A DNA stretch of 64,000 nucleotides from Streptomyces reniochalinae (GTDB lineage: Bacteria > Actinomycetota > Actinomycetes > Streptomycetales > Streptomycetaceae). Position 1 is the stretch's first letter. Every line of letters begins with the position of its first letter. The notes under the pieces are model-generated. The model did not search any database. It had not been told where the DNA came from and saw only the letters and a program-made list of their open reading frames with translations. The stretch spans positions 124,001 through 188,000 of the forward strand of contig NZ_QOIM01000021.1 in the NCBI RefSeq assembly GCF_003323735.1, in the 5' to 3' direction. Positions 35,006-43,202 of the stretch are shown here, piece by piece. The position numbers were made by a program, and so were the translations under genes.

Positions 35006-36785
35006 CCTGTTTGATCCGCTCCTCGACGACGAGCGAGCCGTGCCCCGCGTCGTAGCGGTACACCTCGTACGGGTGGCCGCGCTCCTCCAGCCTTCCCACG
35101 TAGTTCTCGACCTGCCGGATGGGGCAGCGGGGATCGTTGACCCCGGCGGAGATGTAGACGGGCGCGCGGACCTTCTCGACGTACGTCAGGGGCGAGGACG
35201 CCTCGAACCGCTCGGGTACCTCCTCGGGGGTGCCGCCGAGCAGCGTGCGGTCCATCGACTTCAGCGCCTCCATCTCGTCGTGGTAGGCGGTGACGTAGTC
35301 GGCCACGGGGACGGCGGCCAGGCCCAGCGCCCACACCTCGGGCTGGGTGCCGAGCCCGAGCAGGGTGAGGTAGCCGCCCCAGGAGCCGCCGGCCAGCACG
35401 AGCCTGTCGGGGTCGGCGAGACCGGAGTCGACGGCCCAGGCCCGTACCGCGTCGACGTCCTCCAGCTCGATCAGGCCGACCCGGTGCTTGAGCGCGTCGG
35501 TCCAGGCCCGGCCGTAGCCCGTGGAGCCGCGGTAGTTGACCCGTACGACGGCGAAGCCGTGGTCGACCCAGGCGGCGGGCTGGCCGGCGAAGGAGTCGGT
35601 GTCGTGGTGGGTGGGCCCGCCGTGCACCTCGAAGACGGTGGGGAAGGGGCCCTGCCCCGCCGGCTTCTGGATGAGGGCGTGGACGGTCCCGCCCGGCCCG
35701 TCCACCCAGGCGTCCTCGACGGGGACGGACCCCGGTGCCTTCATCCCGGGCGGGTCGAGCACCCTCGCGCCGGTGGTGGAGCGGACCTGCGGCGGCTGGG
35801 CGGCCGACGACCACAGGAACTCGACGGTGCCGTCGGGCCGCGCGGTGGCGCCCATCACGGAGCCCGCCGGGGTGTCGATGCGGGTCCGCTCGCCGCTGGC
35901 CAGGTCGTACCTGAACAGCTCGTCGCGGGCCTGGTGGCTGTGCACGACCAGCAGCGCCGAGGCGTCCGGGTACCACTCGGCGGAGAGGTCTCCGGGCAGG
36001 TCGATGGCGAGCTCGCGGGTGGTGCCGGCTTGCGGGTCCCAGATCATCGGCTCCCACCTGCCGTGCCGCTGGTGGCCGATCAGGAGCCTGGAGTCGCCGT
36101 CCACGGGGGCGAACCCGAGCACGGTGAGCCCGAGTTCCTTCGTACCGCCCTCGCTGTCGTCGAGTTCGGCGACGGTCGAGCCGTCGGGGCGCACGACGCG
36201 CAGCGCCGAGTGCATGGCGTCCCCGTGTTCGGTGTGCTCGATCACCAGCAGGGTGCCGTCGTGCGAGAGGTCGCCGACACCGGCGGACTCGCTGTGCCGG
36301 TAGATCTCGACGGGGGCGGGGGAGCCGGGGCGCTGGAGGTGGATCGTGGAGCCGTCCTCGTCGGTGGAGCGGCCGACGACGACGGTGCCGTCCCTGCCGA
36401 GGGCGAGGCCCGCCGGGTAGGAGGGGTCGAGTCCCTCGACGGCGCGGGTGTCGGGGCCACCGGCGAAGGGCTGGCGCATCCAGACGCCGAACTCGTCGCC
36501 GTCGGTGTCGGAGAACCACCAGATCCACTCGCCGTCCGGCGTCAGGGTGCCGTCGGTCGTCCCGTTGGGGCGGTCGGTGACCTGCCGCTGTTCGCCGGTG
36601 GCCCGGTCCCAGGCGTACAGCTCGAACGTGCCTGTCGCGTTCGAGATGAACAGCGACCGTTCCGGTGCGTCCTCGGCCCACTCGGGCAGCGAGACGCGCG
36701 GCGCCCGGAACCGCTTCTCCCAGTCGGGCATGGCCTGGTCAGGCGTGTCCTGGGCGGACTGGTCGGGCGATGCGTTTCGATCCAT
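34938..36785 (-). CDS. S9-family peptidase (prolyl oligopeptidase type)
   Basis: A 615-residue cytoplasmic peptidase. The first 370 residues form the repeated beta-propeller (repeats such as TPDGEWIWWFSDTDGDEFGV and SHDGTLLVIEHTEHG). The alpha/beta hydrolase domain carries the triad: Ser in GGSWGGY near 470, Asp in GVNDPR near 552 and His in DAGHGS near 584. It cleaves short peptides, often after Pro or as acyl-aminoacyl peptidase. ATG 36783-36785 is used; an ATG at 36792-36794 adds three residues. It is divergent from cobL and converges with SURF1. Confidence 0.93.
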   Translation of the reverse strand: MDRNASPDQSAQDTPDQAMPDWEKRFRAPRVSLPEWAEDAPERSLFISNATGTFELYAWDRATGEQRQVTDRPNGTTDGTLTPDGEWIWWFSDTDGDEFGVWMRQPFAGGPDTRAVEGLDPSYPAGLALGRDGTVVVGRSTDEDGSTIHLQRPGSPAPVEIYRHSESAGVGDLSHDGTLLVIEHTEHGDAMHSALRVVRPDGSTVAELDDSEGGTKELGLTVLGFAPVDGDSRLLIGHQRHGRWEPMIWDPQAGTTRELAIDLPGDLSAEWYPDASALLVVHSHQARDELFRYDLASGERTRIDTPAGSVMGATARPDGTVEFLWSSAAQPPQVRSTTGARVLDPPGMKAPGSVPVEDAWVDGPGGTVHALIQKPAGQGPFPTVFEVHGGPTHHDTDSFAGQPAAWVDHGFAVVRVNYRGSTGYGRAWTDALKHRVGLIELEDVDAVRAWAVDSGLADPDRLVLAGGSWGGYLTLLGLGTQPEVWALGLAAVPVADYVTAYHDEMEALKSMDRTLLGGTPEEVPERFEASSPLTYVEKVRAPVYISAGVNDPRCPIRQVENYVGRLEERGHPYEVYRYDAGHGSLVVEERIKQVRLEIDFATRHLPEPAPGPQPA

Positions 36786-36878
36786 GCGCACCATTGTGGA
36801 CCGGGCCCTGTGGCCGCTGTGCGGGGAGCGGACAGTAGGGTGCCAGCCGTCCCCTGTTCGAAAGCCCGAGGTGCCGTC

Positions 36879-38255
36879 GTGACGTCCCCCACCGCCCCCC
36901 GCGAGGCCGCCGCGCCCTCCGCGTTGACGGTCGTCGGGATCGGTGCCGACGGGTGGGCCGGGCTCCCCGAGCCGTCCCGCGAGGTGCTGCGCCGGGCCGA
37001 GGTGCTTCTCGGCGGTGCCCGGCAGCTGGCGCTGCTGCCCGCCGCGTGCGCGGGGGAGCGCGTGTCGTGGCCGTCACCGCTGCGCACCGGCGTGCCCGGG
37101 CTGCTGGCCGCGCACGCGGGGCGCCGCGTCGCGGTGCTGGCGAGCGGCGACCCGACCTTCTACGGCATCGCCCGCACCCTGCGCGAGGTTCTCGGCACGC
37201 CTCCCCGGGTGCTGCCGCACCCCTCCTCCGTGGCGTACGCGTGCGCACGGCTGGGCTGGGCGCAGGAGGAGTGCGAGATCGTGAGCGCGGTGGGCCGCCC
37301 GACGGCCCGCCTGGCGGCCGTACTGCACCACGGGCGGCGCCTGCTGGTGCTCAGCGCGGGGGCGCACACGCCCGGCGAGGTCGCTGCGCTGCTGCGGGAG
37401 CGCGGGTTCGGCGCCAGCCCCATGCGGGTGCTCGAACAGCTCGGCGGCGACGGCGAACGCGTGGTCGAGGGAACGGCGCTGCACTGGTCGGCTCCGCCCG
37501 GCGACCCCCTCAACGTCGTGGCGGTCGAGTGCGCCCGCGACCCCGGCGACGGCACCGCGGGCGTGCCCAGGCTCGGCGCCGTACCCGGGCTGCCGGACGA
37601 GGCGTACGAGCACGACGGGCAGCTCACCAAGCGCCATGTGCGCGCGGCGACACTCGCCGCGCTGGCGCCCGCGCCCGGTGAACTGCTCTGGGACGTGGGC
37701 GGCGGCGCCGGCTCGATCGCGGTGGAGTGGATGCGGGCCCATCCGGCGTGCCGCGCGGTCACCGTCGAGCGGAACGCCGCGCGCGCGGACCGCATCGTCC
37801 GCAACGCCGAGCGGCTCGGCGTGCCCGGGCTGCGGGTCGTCACCGGAGCCGCACCCGCCGCGCTCGCCGCGCTGCCCGCCCCCGACGCGGTGTTCATCGG
37901 CGGCGGTCTGACCGCGCCGGGGCTGCTGGACGCCTGCTGGCGCGCGTTGCCGCCGGGCGGACGGCTCGTCGCCAACACCGTCACCCTCGAATCCGAGGCG
38001 CTGCTGGTGGACTGGTACCGCAGGCTCGGTGGCGAGCTGGTGCGCCTCGGCGTCTCGCACGGGGTGCCGGTGGGCGGCTTCACCGGGTGGCGGCAGGCGA
38101 TGCCGGTGACGCAGTGGGCGGTGTGCAAGCCCACCGGGGGCGAGGGGCCGGGCGCGGCGCCCGCTGCCGCGAGTGCCGACGTGTCCGCCGCCGCGGCGAA
38201 GGACACCTCCGATGGGGTGGACCGCGTGTCCGATGTGGTGGGAGACGAGAGATGA
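36879..38255 (+). CDS. cobL: Precorrin-6Y C5,15-methyltransferase (CbiE-CbiT fusion)
   Basis: A 458-residue bifunctional enzyme. The N-terminal half is a CbiE-type tetrapyrrole methylase (LTVVGIGADGWAGL; ASGDPTFYGIARTL). The C-terminal half from about residue 240 is a CbiT-type SAM methyltransferase (TLAALAPAPGELLWDVGGGA, with the GxGxG-like loop, then SIAVEWMRAHP). It methylates C5 and C15 and removes the C12 acetate carboxyl group of precorrin-6B. A 45-residue Ala-rich tail is extra. GTG 36879 has GAGGTG six bases upstream. The stop overlaps cobM (ATGA). Confidence 0.95.
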   Translation: MTSPTAPREAAAPSALTVVGIGADGWAGLPEPSREVLRRAEVLLGGARQLALLPAACAGERVSWPSPLRTGVPGLLAAHAGRRVAVLASGDPTFYGIARTLREVLGTPPRVLPHPSSVAYACARLGWAQEECEIVSAVGRPTARLAAVLHHGRRLLVLSAGAHTPGEVAALLRERGFGASPMRVLEQLGGDGERVVEGTALHWSAPPGDPLNVVAVECARDPGDGTAGVPRLGAVPGLPDEAYEHDGQLTKRHVRAATLAALAPAPGELLWDVGGGAGSIAVEWMRAHPACRAVTVERNAARADRIVRNAERLGVPGLRVVTGAAPAALAALPAPDAVFIGGGLTAPGLLDACWRALPPGGRLVANTVTLESEALLVDWYRRLGGELVRLGVSHGVPVGGFTGWRQAMPVTQWAVCKPTGGEGPGAAPAAASADVSAAAAKDTSDGVDRVSDVVGDER

Positions 38256-39001
38256 CCGTGTACTTCATCGGCGCGGGACCCGGCGCCGCCGACCTGATCA
38301 CGGTGCGCGGCGCCCGTACGCTCGCCGCCTGCCGGGTGTGCCTGTACGCGGGCAGCCTGGTGCCCCGCGAACTGCTCGCCGAGTGCCCGCCGGACGCGCG
38401 CCTGGTCGACACCGCCGAACTCGACCTGGACGCCATCACCGGCGAACTGGTCGCGGCACACGCCGCCGGGCACGACGTGGCGCGGCTGCACTCGGGCGAC
38501 CCGTCCGTCTTCAGCGCCGTCGCCGAGCAGATGCGCCGGCTGGACGCGGCCGGAGTGGACTACCAGGTCGTGCCCGGGGTGCCCGCGTTCGCGGCGGCGG
38601 CCGCCGCGCTGGGCCGCGAGCTGACCGTGCCGACCGTCGGGCAGACGGTGGTGCTCACCCGCGTCGCGCGGCAGGCCACGCCCATGCCGGACGGCGAGGA
38701 CCTGGCCACGCTCGGCCGCAGTGGGGCGCTGCTCGTGCTGCACCTGGCGGTGCGGTACGCCGACGAGGTCGTCGCCGAACTCGTGCCGCACTACGGCTCC
38801 GACTGCCCGGCGGCCGTGGTCGCGTTCGCCAGCCGCCCCGACGAGCTGGTGCTGCGGGGCACGCTGGCGGACATTGCCGGCCAGGTGAGGGCGGCGGGCG
38901 TCAGCAGGACGGCCGTCATCCTCGTGGGCCGTACGCTCGCCGCCGCGCACTTCCGCGACAGCCACCTGTACTCGGCCGAGCGGGACCGGCACGTGTGCTG
39001 A
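38252..39001 (+). CDS. cobM: Precorrin-4 C11-methyltransferase
   Basis: A 249-residue SAM-dependent tetrapyrrole methylase: VYFIGAGPGAADLITVRGAR, the SAM-loop HSGDPSVFSA, then VPGVPAFAAAAAALGRELTV and SRPDELVLRGTLADIA. These match CobM/CbiF, which methylates C11 of precorrin-4. It overlaps cobL by four bases and is certainly co-translated. Confidence 0.96.
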   Translation: MTVYFIGAGPGAADLITVRGARTLAACRVCLYAGSLVPRELLAECPPDARLVDTAELDLDAITGELVAAHAAGHDVARLHSGDPSVFSAVAEQMRRLDAAGVDYQVVPGVPAFAAAAAALGRELTVPTVGQTVVLTRVARQATPMPDGEDLATLGRSGALLVLHLAVRYADEVVAELVPHYGSDCPAAVVAFASRPDELVLRGTLADIAGQVRAAGVSRTAVILVGRTLAAAHFRDSHLYSAERDRHVC

Positions 39002-39078
39002 CCGACCGGGCGGCGACGGCGGCACGGGGGCCGGCACGGGTGCGCGTGCGGGTGCCGGGGTGCGCGTCGCCGCGGGGA

Positions 39079-40200
39079 TCAGCGGACGGTGCTGCGTCCC
39101 ACCACGGCCCCCGCGCGGTCGATGCAGACGACGTCCACCCGCACCGGGGCCCCGCGCAGCACCGCGAGTGCCTCCTCGCGTGCGGCCCGCGCCACCAGGT
39201 CGCCGAGGGGTACCCCGGCCGCCTCGCACGAACGCAGCGCGGCCAGCCCCGTGTTGGCCTCGGCGACGTCGCGCGCGAGTTCCTCGCCCGCACCGCCCCG
39301 CCGGGCCAGCTCGGCGAGGAAGCCCTTGTCCACCTGGGAGCGTCGGGAGTGCAGATCCAGGTGCCCGGCGGCCAGCTTGGACAGTTTGGCGAAGCCGCCG
39401 CAGATCGTGAGCCGGTCCACCGGGTGGCGGCGCACGTACTTCAGGACGGCGCCGGCGAAGTCGCCCATGTCCAGCAGCGCGTCGTCGGGCAGCCCGTACT
39501 CGGCGACCACCGTGCGCTCCGACGTCGACCCCGTGCATCCGGCCACATGGGTGCGGCCCGCGGCCCGCGCCACGTCCACCCCGCGCCGGATCGAGTCGAT
39601 CCACGCCGAGCACGAGTACGGCACCACGATGCCCGTGGTCCCCAGGATGGACAGCCCGCCGAGGATGCCCAGCCGCGGGTTCCAGGTGGAGCGGGCGATC
39701 TCCTCGCCGTTGTCGACCGCGAGGGTGATCTCCACATCGCCGCTGCCGCCGTGTTCCGCCGCCACGCGGGCCGCGTGCTCCCGCATCAGCTGGCGCGGCA
39801 CGGGGTTGACGGCGGGCTCGCCCACCTCCAGGGGGAGCCCGGGGCGGGTGACGGTGCCCACCCCGGGGCCCGCCCGGAAGACGACGCCGGCCCCGGCGGG
39901 CAGCGCGCGGACGGTGGCGCGGACGACGGCGCCGTGGGTGACGTCCGGATCGTCGCCCGCGTCCTTGACGACGGCGGCCGTCGCCCACTCCCCACCGGGC
40001 CCCAGCTGTTCGTACGCCAGGGCGAACGCCGGGCGCTCGCCCTTGGGGAGGACGATCGTCACCGGGTCGGGGAAGTCGCCGGTGAGCAGCGCGGTGCAGG
40101 CGGCCGTCGTCGCCGCCGTCGCACAGGCGCCGGTCGTCCAGCCGGGCCGCAGCCCGGTCCTCTCCAGCTGGGCGCCGCGCCCGCCCTTCGCCTCGCCCAT
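39079..40200 (-). CDS. cbiD: Cobalt-precorrin-5B C1-methyltransferase
   Basis: A 373-residue enzyme of the CbiD family: the start RPGWTTGACATAATTAACTA is diagnostic, and later VDNGEEIARSTWNPRLGILG, then VPYSCSAWIDSIRRG and FAKLSKLAAGHLDLHSRRSQ. It methylates C1 in the anaerobic-type route, although the oxygen-dependent cobG and cobN are also present, a mix typical of actinobacteria. It is divergent from cobK with a 149-bp gap (two CACCCGCGCCAC copies), and convergent with cobM. Confidence 0.96.
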   Translation of the reverse strand: MGEAKGGRGAQLERTGLRPGWTTGACATAATTAACTALLTGDFPDPVTIVLPKGERPAFALAYEQLGPGGEWATAAVVKDAGDDPDVTHGAVVRATVRALPAGAGVVFRAGPGVGTVTRPGLPLEVGEPAVNPVPRQLMREHAARVAAEHGGSGDVEITLAVDNGEEIARSTWNPRLGILGGLSILGTTGIVVPYSCSAWIDSIRRGVDVARAAGRTHVAGCTGSTSERTVVAEYGLPDDALLDMGDFAGAVLKYVRRHPVDRLTICGGFAKLSKLAAGHLDLHSRRSQVDKGFLAELARRGGAGEELARDVAEANTGLAALRSCEAAGVPLGDLVARAAREEALAVLRGAPVRVDVVCIDRAGAVVGRSTVR

Positions 40201-40349
40201 GTCGCCTCGCTACTCACCGAAGTCGTCGTTCACTCAGGTCACCGCCGCGGCGGGTGCCGGCCACGCGAGGCGTCACCCGCACCCGCGCCACTCGCACTGA
40301 CGCCACCCCCACCCGCGCCACGTGTCACCCACTCGAGGAGCCCTTCCCC

Positions 40350-41114
40350 GTGCACGTACTGATTCTGGGCGGTACGACCGAGGGCCGGCGGCTGGCCGAG
40401 CTGATGCACACCGCGCGGCCGCGGGCCCGTGTCACCAGCTCGCTGGCGGGCCGGGTGGCGGGGCCCCGGCTGCCGGGCGGCGGCGCGGTGCGGATCGGCG
40501 GCTTCGGCGGCGTCGAGGGGCTGACGGCGTGGCTGCGGGACCACGGTGTGGACCTCCTCATCGACGCCACGCATCCCTTCGCCGAGACGATCAGTTTCCA
40601 CGCGGCCGAGGCCGCGGCCGCGGCCCATGTTCCCCTGCTCGCCCTCCGCCGCCCCGGCTGGGTCCCCACCGAGGGCGACGACTGGCACGAGGTCGCCTCG
40701 CTGGAGGCCGCCGCCGCCGCGCTCCCCCGCCTGGGGCGGCGCGTCTTCCTGACGACCGGACGGCTGGGCCTGAGCAGCTTCGCCGGGCCCGGCACCGAGG
40801 AGCTGTGGTTCCTGGCCCGTTCCGTGGACCCGCCCGCGCAGGGGACGCCCCTTCCGGCGCGGACACACCTGCTGCTGGAGCGCGGCCCCTTCACGCTGGA
40901 AGGCGAACGCGAGGTGCTCCGAAGCCACCGCATCGACGTCCTGGTGACGAAGGACAGCGGCGGCGCCGCGACGGCGCCGAAACTGGCGGCGGCGCGGGAG
41001 AGGGGCATCCCCGTCGTGGTGGTCCGCCGCCCGCCGGTGCCGGACGGCGTGCGCGTGGTGGCCGGCCCCGAGGAGGCGGTGGAGGCGGTGGCCGGTGGTG
41101 CCCTCGGGGCGTGA
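40350..41114 (+). CDS. cobK: Precorrin-6A reductase
   Basis: A 254-residue NAD(P)H-dependent reductase. The start VHVLILGGTTEGRRLAELMH is the CobK/CbiJ hallmark. Later motifs are LIDATHPFAETISFHAAEA, FLTTGRLGLSSF and LVTKDSGGAATAPKLAAARE. It reduces the macrocycle of precorrin-6A. The GTG at 40350 has GAGGAG nine bases upstream. It is separated from the next minus-strand genes by a strong shared hairpin. Confidence 0.96.
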   Translation: MHVLILGGTTEGRRLAELMHTARPRARVTSSLAGRVAGPRLPGGGAVRIGGFGGVEGLTAWLRDHGVDLLIDATHPFAETISFHAAEAAAAAHVPLLALRRPGWVPTEGDDWHEVASLEAAAAALPRLGRRVFLTTGRLGLSSFAGPGTEELWFLARSVDPPAQGTPLPARTHLLLERGPFTLEGEREVLRSHRIDVLVTKDSGGAATAPKLAAARERGIPVVVVRRPPVPDGVRVVAGPEEAVEAVAGGALGA

Positions 41115-41149
41115 CGCGCCGGGGGTGTGACCTGGGGGACCGGCGTGGA

Positions 41150-41183
41150 ACAGGGCCGGGCCCTGGAGGCTGCCCGGCCCTGT
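41150..41183. terminator. Bidirectional terminator between cobK and the Trp-rich ORF
   Basis: A perfect 12-bp inverted repeat (41150-41161 and 41172-41183) with a 10-base loop. It lies 35 bp after cobK and nine bases beyond the end of the minus-strand Trp-rich ORF. Confidence 0.85.
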
Positions 41184-41192
41184 GGCACCGGC

Positions 41193-41291
41193 TCACCTGG
41201 CGTGAGACCACCACCAGATGAAGGGGCGCTGGGCGTCCCGGGCGCGGTCGGCCCTGGTCAGCGCCTCGGCGTTCACGGAGACCTTCCGCAT
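41193..41291 (-). CDS. 32-residue Trp-rich leader-like ORF
   Basis: An ATG at 41289-41291 with GGAGGGG upstream opens a short frame that encodes MRKVSVNAEALTR, then RADRARDAQRPF, then IWWWSHAR and a stop. Three consecutive TGG codons stand eight codons before the end, and a strong hairpin follows after nine bases. This layout (short peptide, run of one amino acid, hairpin) is that of an attenuator; known Streptomyces trp leaders also carry a WWW run. But nothing tryptophan-related lies downstream; cobK is there in antisense. It may instead be a small peptide in its own right. Confidence 0.5.
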   Translation of the reverse strand: MRKVSVNAEALTRADRARDAQRPFIWWWSHAR

Positions 41292-41451
41292 CGCACGTCA
41301 CCCCTCCTTCTCTCTTGTCCGCTTTGTTCTCCGAAGGGGGTGTCGCGAAAAGGCCGACGGGCCGAAATCAGTCGATCCGGTGGGACGGACGTGAGAGCGC
41401 GCGAACGGCGCGTACGAGGCGTGGAGGGGCGGGGGTCGCGTGTGCGTGGAC

Positions 41452-43101
41452 CTAGTCGGCCCCGGGCGCCCCCGTTCCGGCCACCCGGCCCCGGGCCGCC
41501 GTCAGTTCGCGGACGAGGCGCGCGAGGTCGGACGGGGCGGCGGCGAGGCGCACGGGTGTGCCCGCGTCGTCCAGCTCGGCGACGTGCCAGCCGCGGGGCA
41601 CCGTGTCGCCGTCGTCGCCCCGCGCCCGCCGCACCCTCGTGACGGTGAGCCGCTCGACGGGGATGTCCTTCGCCGCGAACCGGCCGGGGCCCGGGACCAC
41701 CGCGGGCGGGCCGCCGTCCCCGAGGGCGATGTGGGTGCCGAAGCGGTGCGGGTTGTAGTCGGTGTGCTCCAGAAACCGCGCGGCCAGGAACACGTCGCCC
41801 GCCCCGCTGCGCCTGTTGCCTTGGTCCGCTGCACCTGTCTCCTTTGGTGTACGGGCGCGGGTCACGCGCCAGGCCCAGGCGAACAGGGCCAGCGTGACCA
41901 GGCAGCCCGCCGCCGCCCACGCCGGCGCCACGGGAGCGAACGGTGGCGTGGGGTGGAAGTAGCAGAGCGGCAGCAGCCACAGGGCCGTGCCGAACAGCAC
42001 GCCCACGAACGGTGCGACCGAGGGCAGGACGTCGTCGTCGGGCAGCCGGCGCGAGCGCAGGCGCAGCAGCACCCGGGCGGCGGGCCAGCCCGCGGCCAGG
42101 GCGAACGCGGCGGCGACGACGGCCACGTCCCCGGCGGGCGTGACGTGCTCGCGCCACACCTGGTGCTCTCCCGCGACCTCCCGTATCTCGCGGTGCCAGA
42201 GGGTGAGTTCGACCTCGTCGCCCGGTTCGAAGCCCGCGGCGGCCTCCCGGGAGACGGCCAGCCGCTCCACGGGGCGGTCGTCGGCGAAGTAGAGCCAACT
42301 GCTCTGCCGGGGCCGGTGTGCCTCGGTCTTGTCGATGACGCCCGTCAGGGTGGTCAGGCACGCGGCGCGCTCGGCTGCGGGCGTCGTGGAGGTGCACGGG
42401 ACGGCCGACGTCCAGTCCTGTTCGTGCGAGGCGGTCGCCGGCACCCACCACGCGGCCACGCCCGCGCACGCGAGCAGTACCGCGCACAGCGCCACCGATC
42501 CGGCCACCCCGTGCCCCGCGGTGCGCTGCGAGACGACGGGGAGGTGGCTCGTCGCGGGGGCGCCGAAACGGCGGTGCAGCGCGCGCAGTGCTTCCAGCGT
42601 CGCGTCGAAGTCCGCGGTGTCGCCGGTGCTGACGGAGCCGCCGGCACCGGGGCTGGCGGAGCCGCTGGTGCTGACGGAGCCGCTGGTGCTGCCGGGGCCG
42701 CCGTCGTATGGCAGCGGAAGGAGCCGCTTGTGCCCGTTGTGCAGGACCAGGCCGACCCGGCGGATGTCCCGGTACCGGTGGTTGCCCTGGTACTTCAGCC
42801 GTACGTGCAGGTCGGCGATGTCGCTCCACGGCACGCTGCGGCGCCGCAGCAGCGTGCGGGAGTGCAGGCCGTACGCGTCGGCGCGCAGCCGGGCGGTGGC
42901 CCCGTGGAGCGCCGGGATGCCCAGCAGCGCCGGCAGCAGGCCGGCGGCGCCGAGCCACACGTCCACGTCCCCGTCCAGGAGCGTGCCGTGGAACCCCAGG
43001 CACACGACGAACAACGCCGCTCCCGCCGCGCCCAGGCCGGCGAAGAACCACAGGGCGCGCTCGTGGGGAGGGCGGCAGAACACCTCCCGCGTCTCACTCA
43101 T
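41452..43101 (-). CDS. Membrane protein with PH-like and DUF3592-like parts
   Basis: A 549-residue protein. The start (ALWFFAGLGAAGAALFVVCL and GAAGLLPALLGIPAL) has two membrane segments. A soluble part follows (DAYGLHSRTLLRRRSVPWSD, like bacterial PH domains), then a Ser/Gly linker made of STSGSVSTSGSASPGAG. Next come membrane segments, an outside loop of DUF3592 type (PRQSSWLYFADDRPVERLAV), more membrane helices and a C-terminal soluble region. No enzyme motif. Start ATG 43099-43101; an ATG at 43111-43113 would add four residues. It separates the cobK hairpin from cobIJ. Role unknown. Confidence 0.75.
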   Translation of the reverse strand: MSETREVFCRPPHERALWFFAGLGAAGAALFVVCLGFHGTLLDGDVDVWLGAAGLLPALLGIPALHGATARLRADAYGLHSRTLLRRRSVPWSDIADLHVRLKYQGNHRYRDIRRVGLVLHNGHKRLLPLPYDGGPGSTSGSVSTSGSASPGAGGSVSTGDTADFDATLEALRALHRRFGAPATSHLPVVSQRTAGHGVAGSVALCAVLLACAGVAAWWVPATASHEQDWTSAVPCTSTTPAAERAACLTTLTGVIDKTEAHRPRQSSWLYFADDRPVERLAVSREAAAGFEPGDEVELTLWHREIREVAGEHQVWREHVTPAGDVAVVAAAFALAAGWPAARVLLRLRSRRLPDDDVLPSVAPFVGVLFGTALWLLPLCYFHPTPPFAPVAPAWAAAGCLVTLALFAWAWRVTRARTPKETGAADQGNRRSGAGDVFLAARFLEHTDYNPHRFGTHIALGDGGPPAVVPGPGRFAAKDIPVERLTVTRVRRARGDDGDTVPRGWHVAELDDAGTPVRLAAAPSDLARLVRELTAARGRVAGTGAPGAD

Positions 43102-43202
43102 ACCCGGCATCATCCCGCCACCGGGGCCCGAGCGCTTGTGCGGTGTGCGGCAACGTACGGGGCCTCACCATTGCCGACACCGCACCCCGGGGCGCGAGGC
43201 GC

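Noticed and set aside
34974..36870. A long plus-strand open frame running into cobL
   Set aside because: It is the antisense of the S9 peptidase gene, which has a full set of catalytic motifs; high-GC codon use makes such frames open by chance.
41193..41291. A functional trp operon attenuator
   Set aside because: The peptide and hairpin fit, but no tryptophan gene lies downstream, so I list it only as leader-like.
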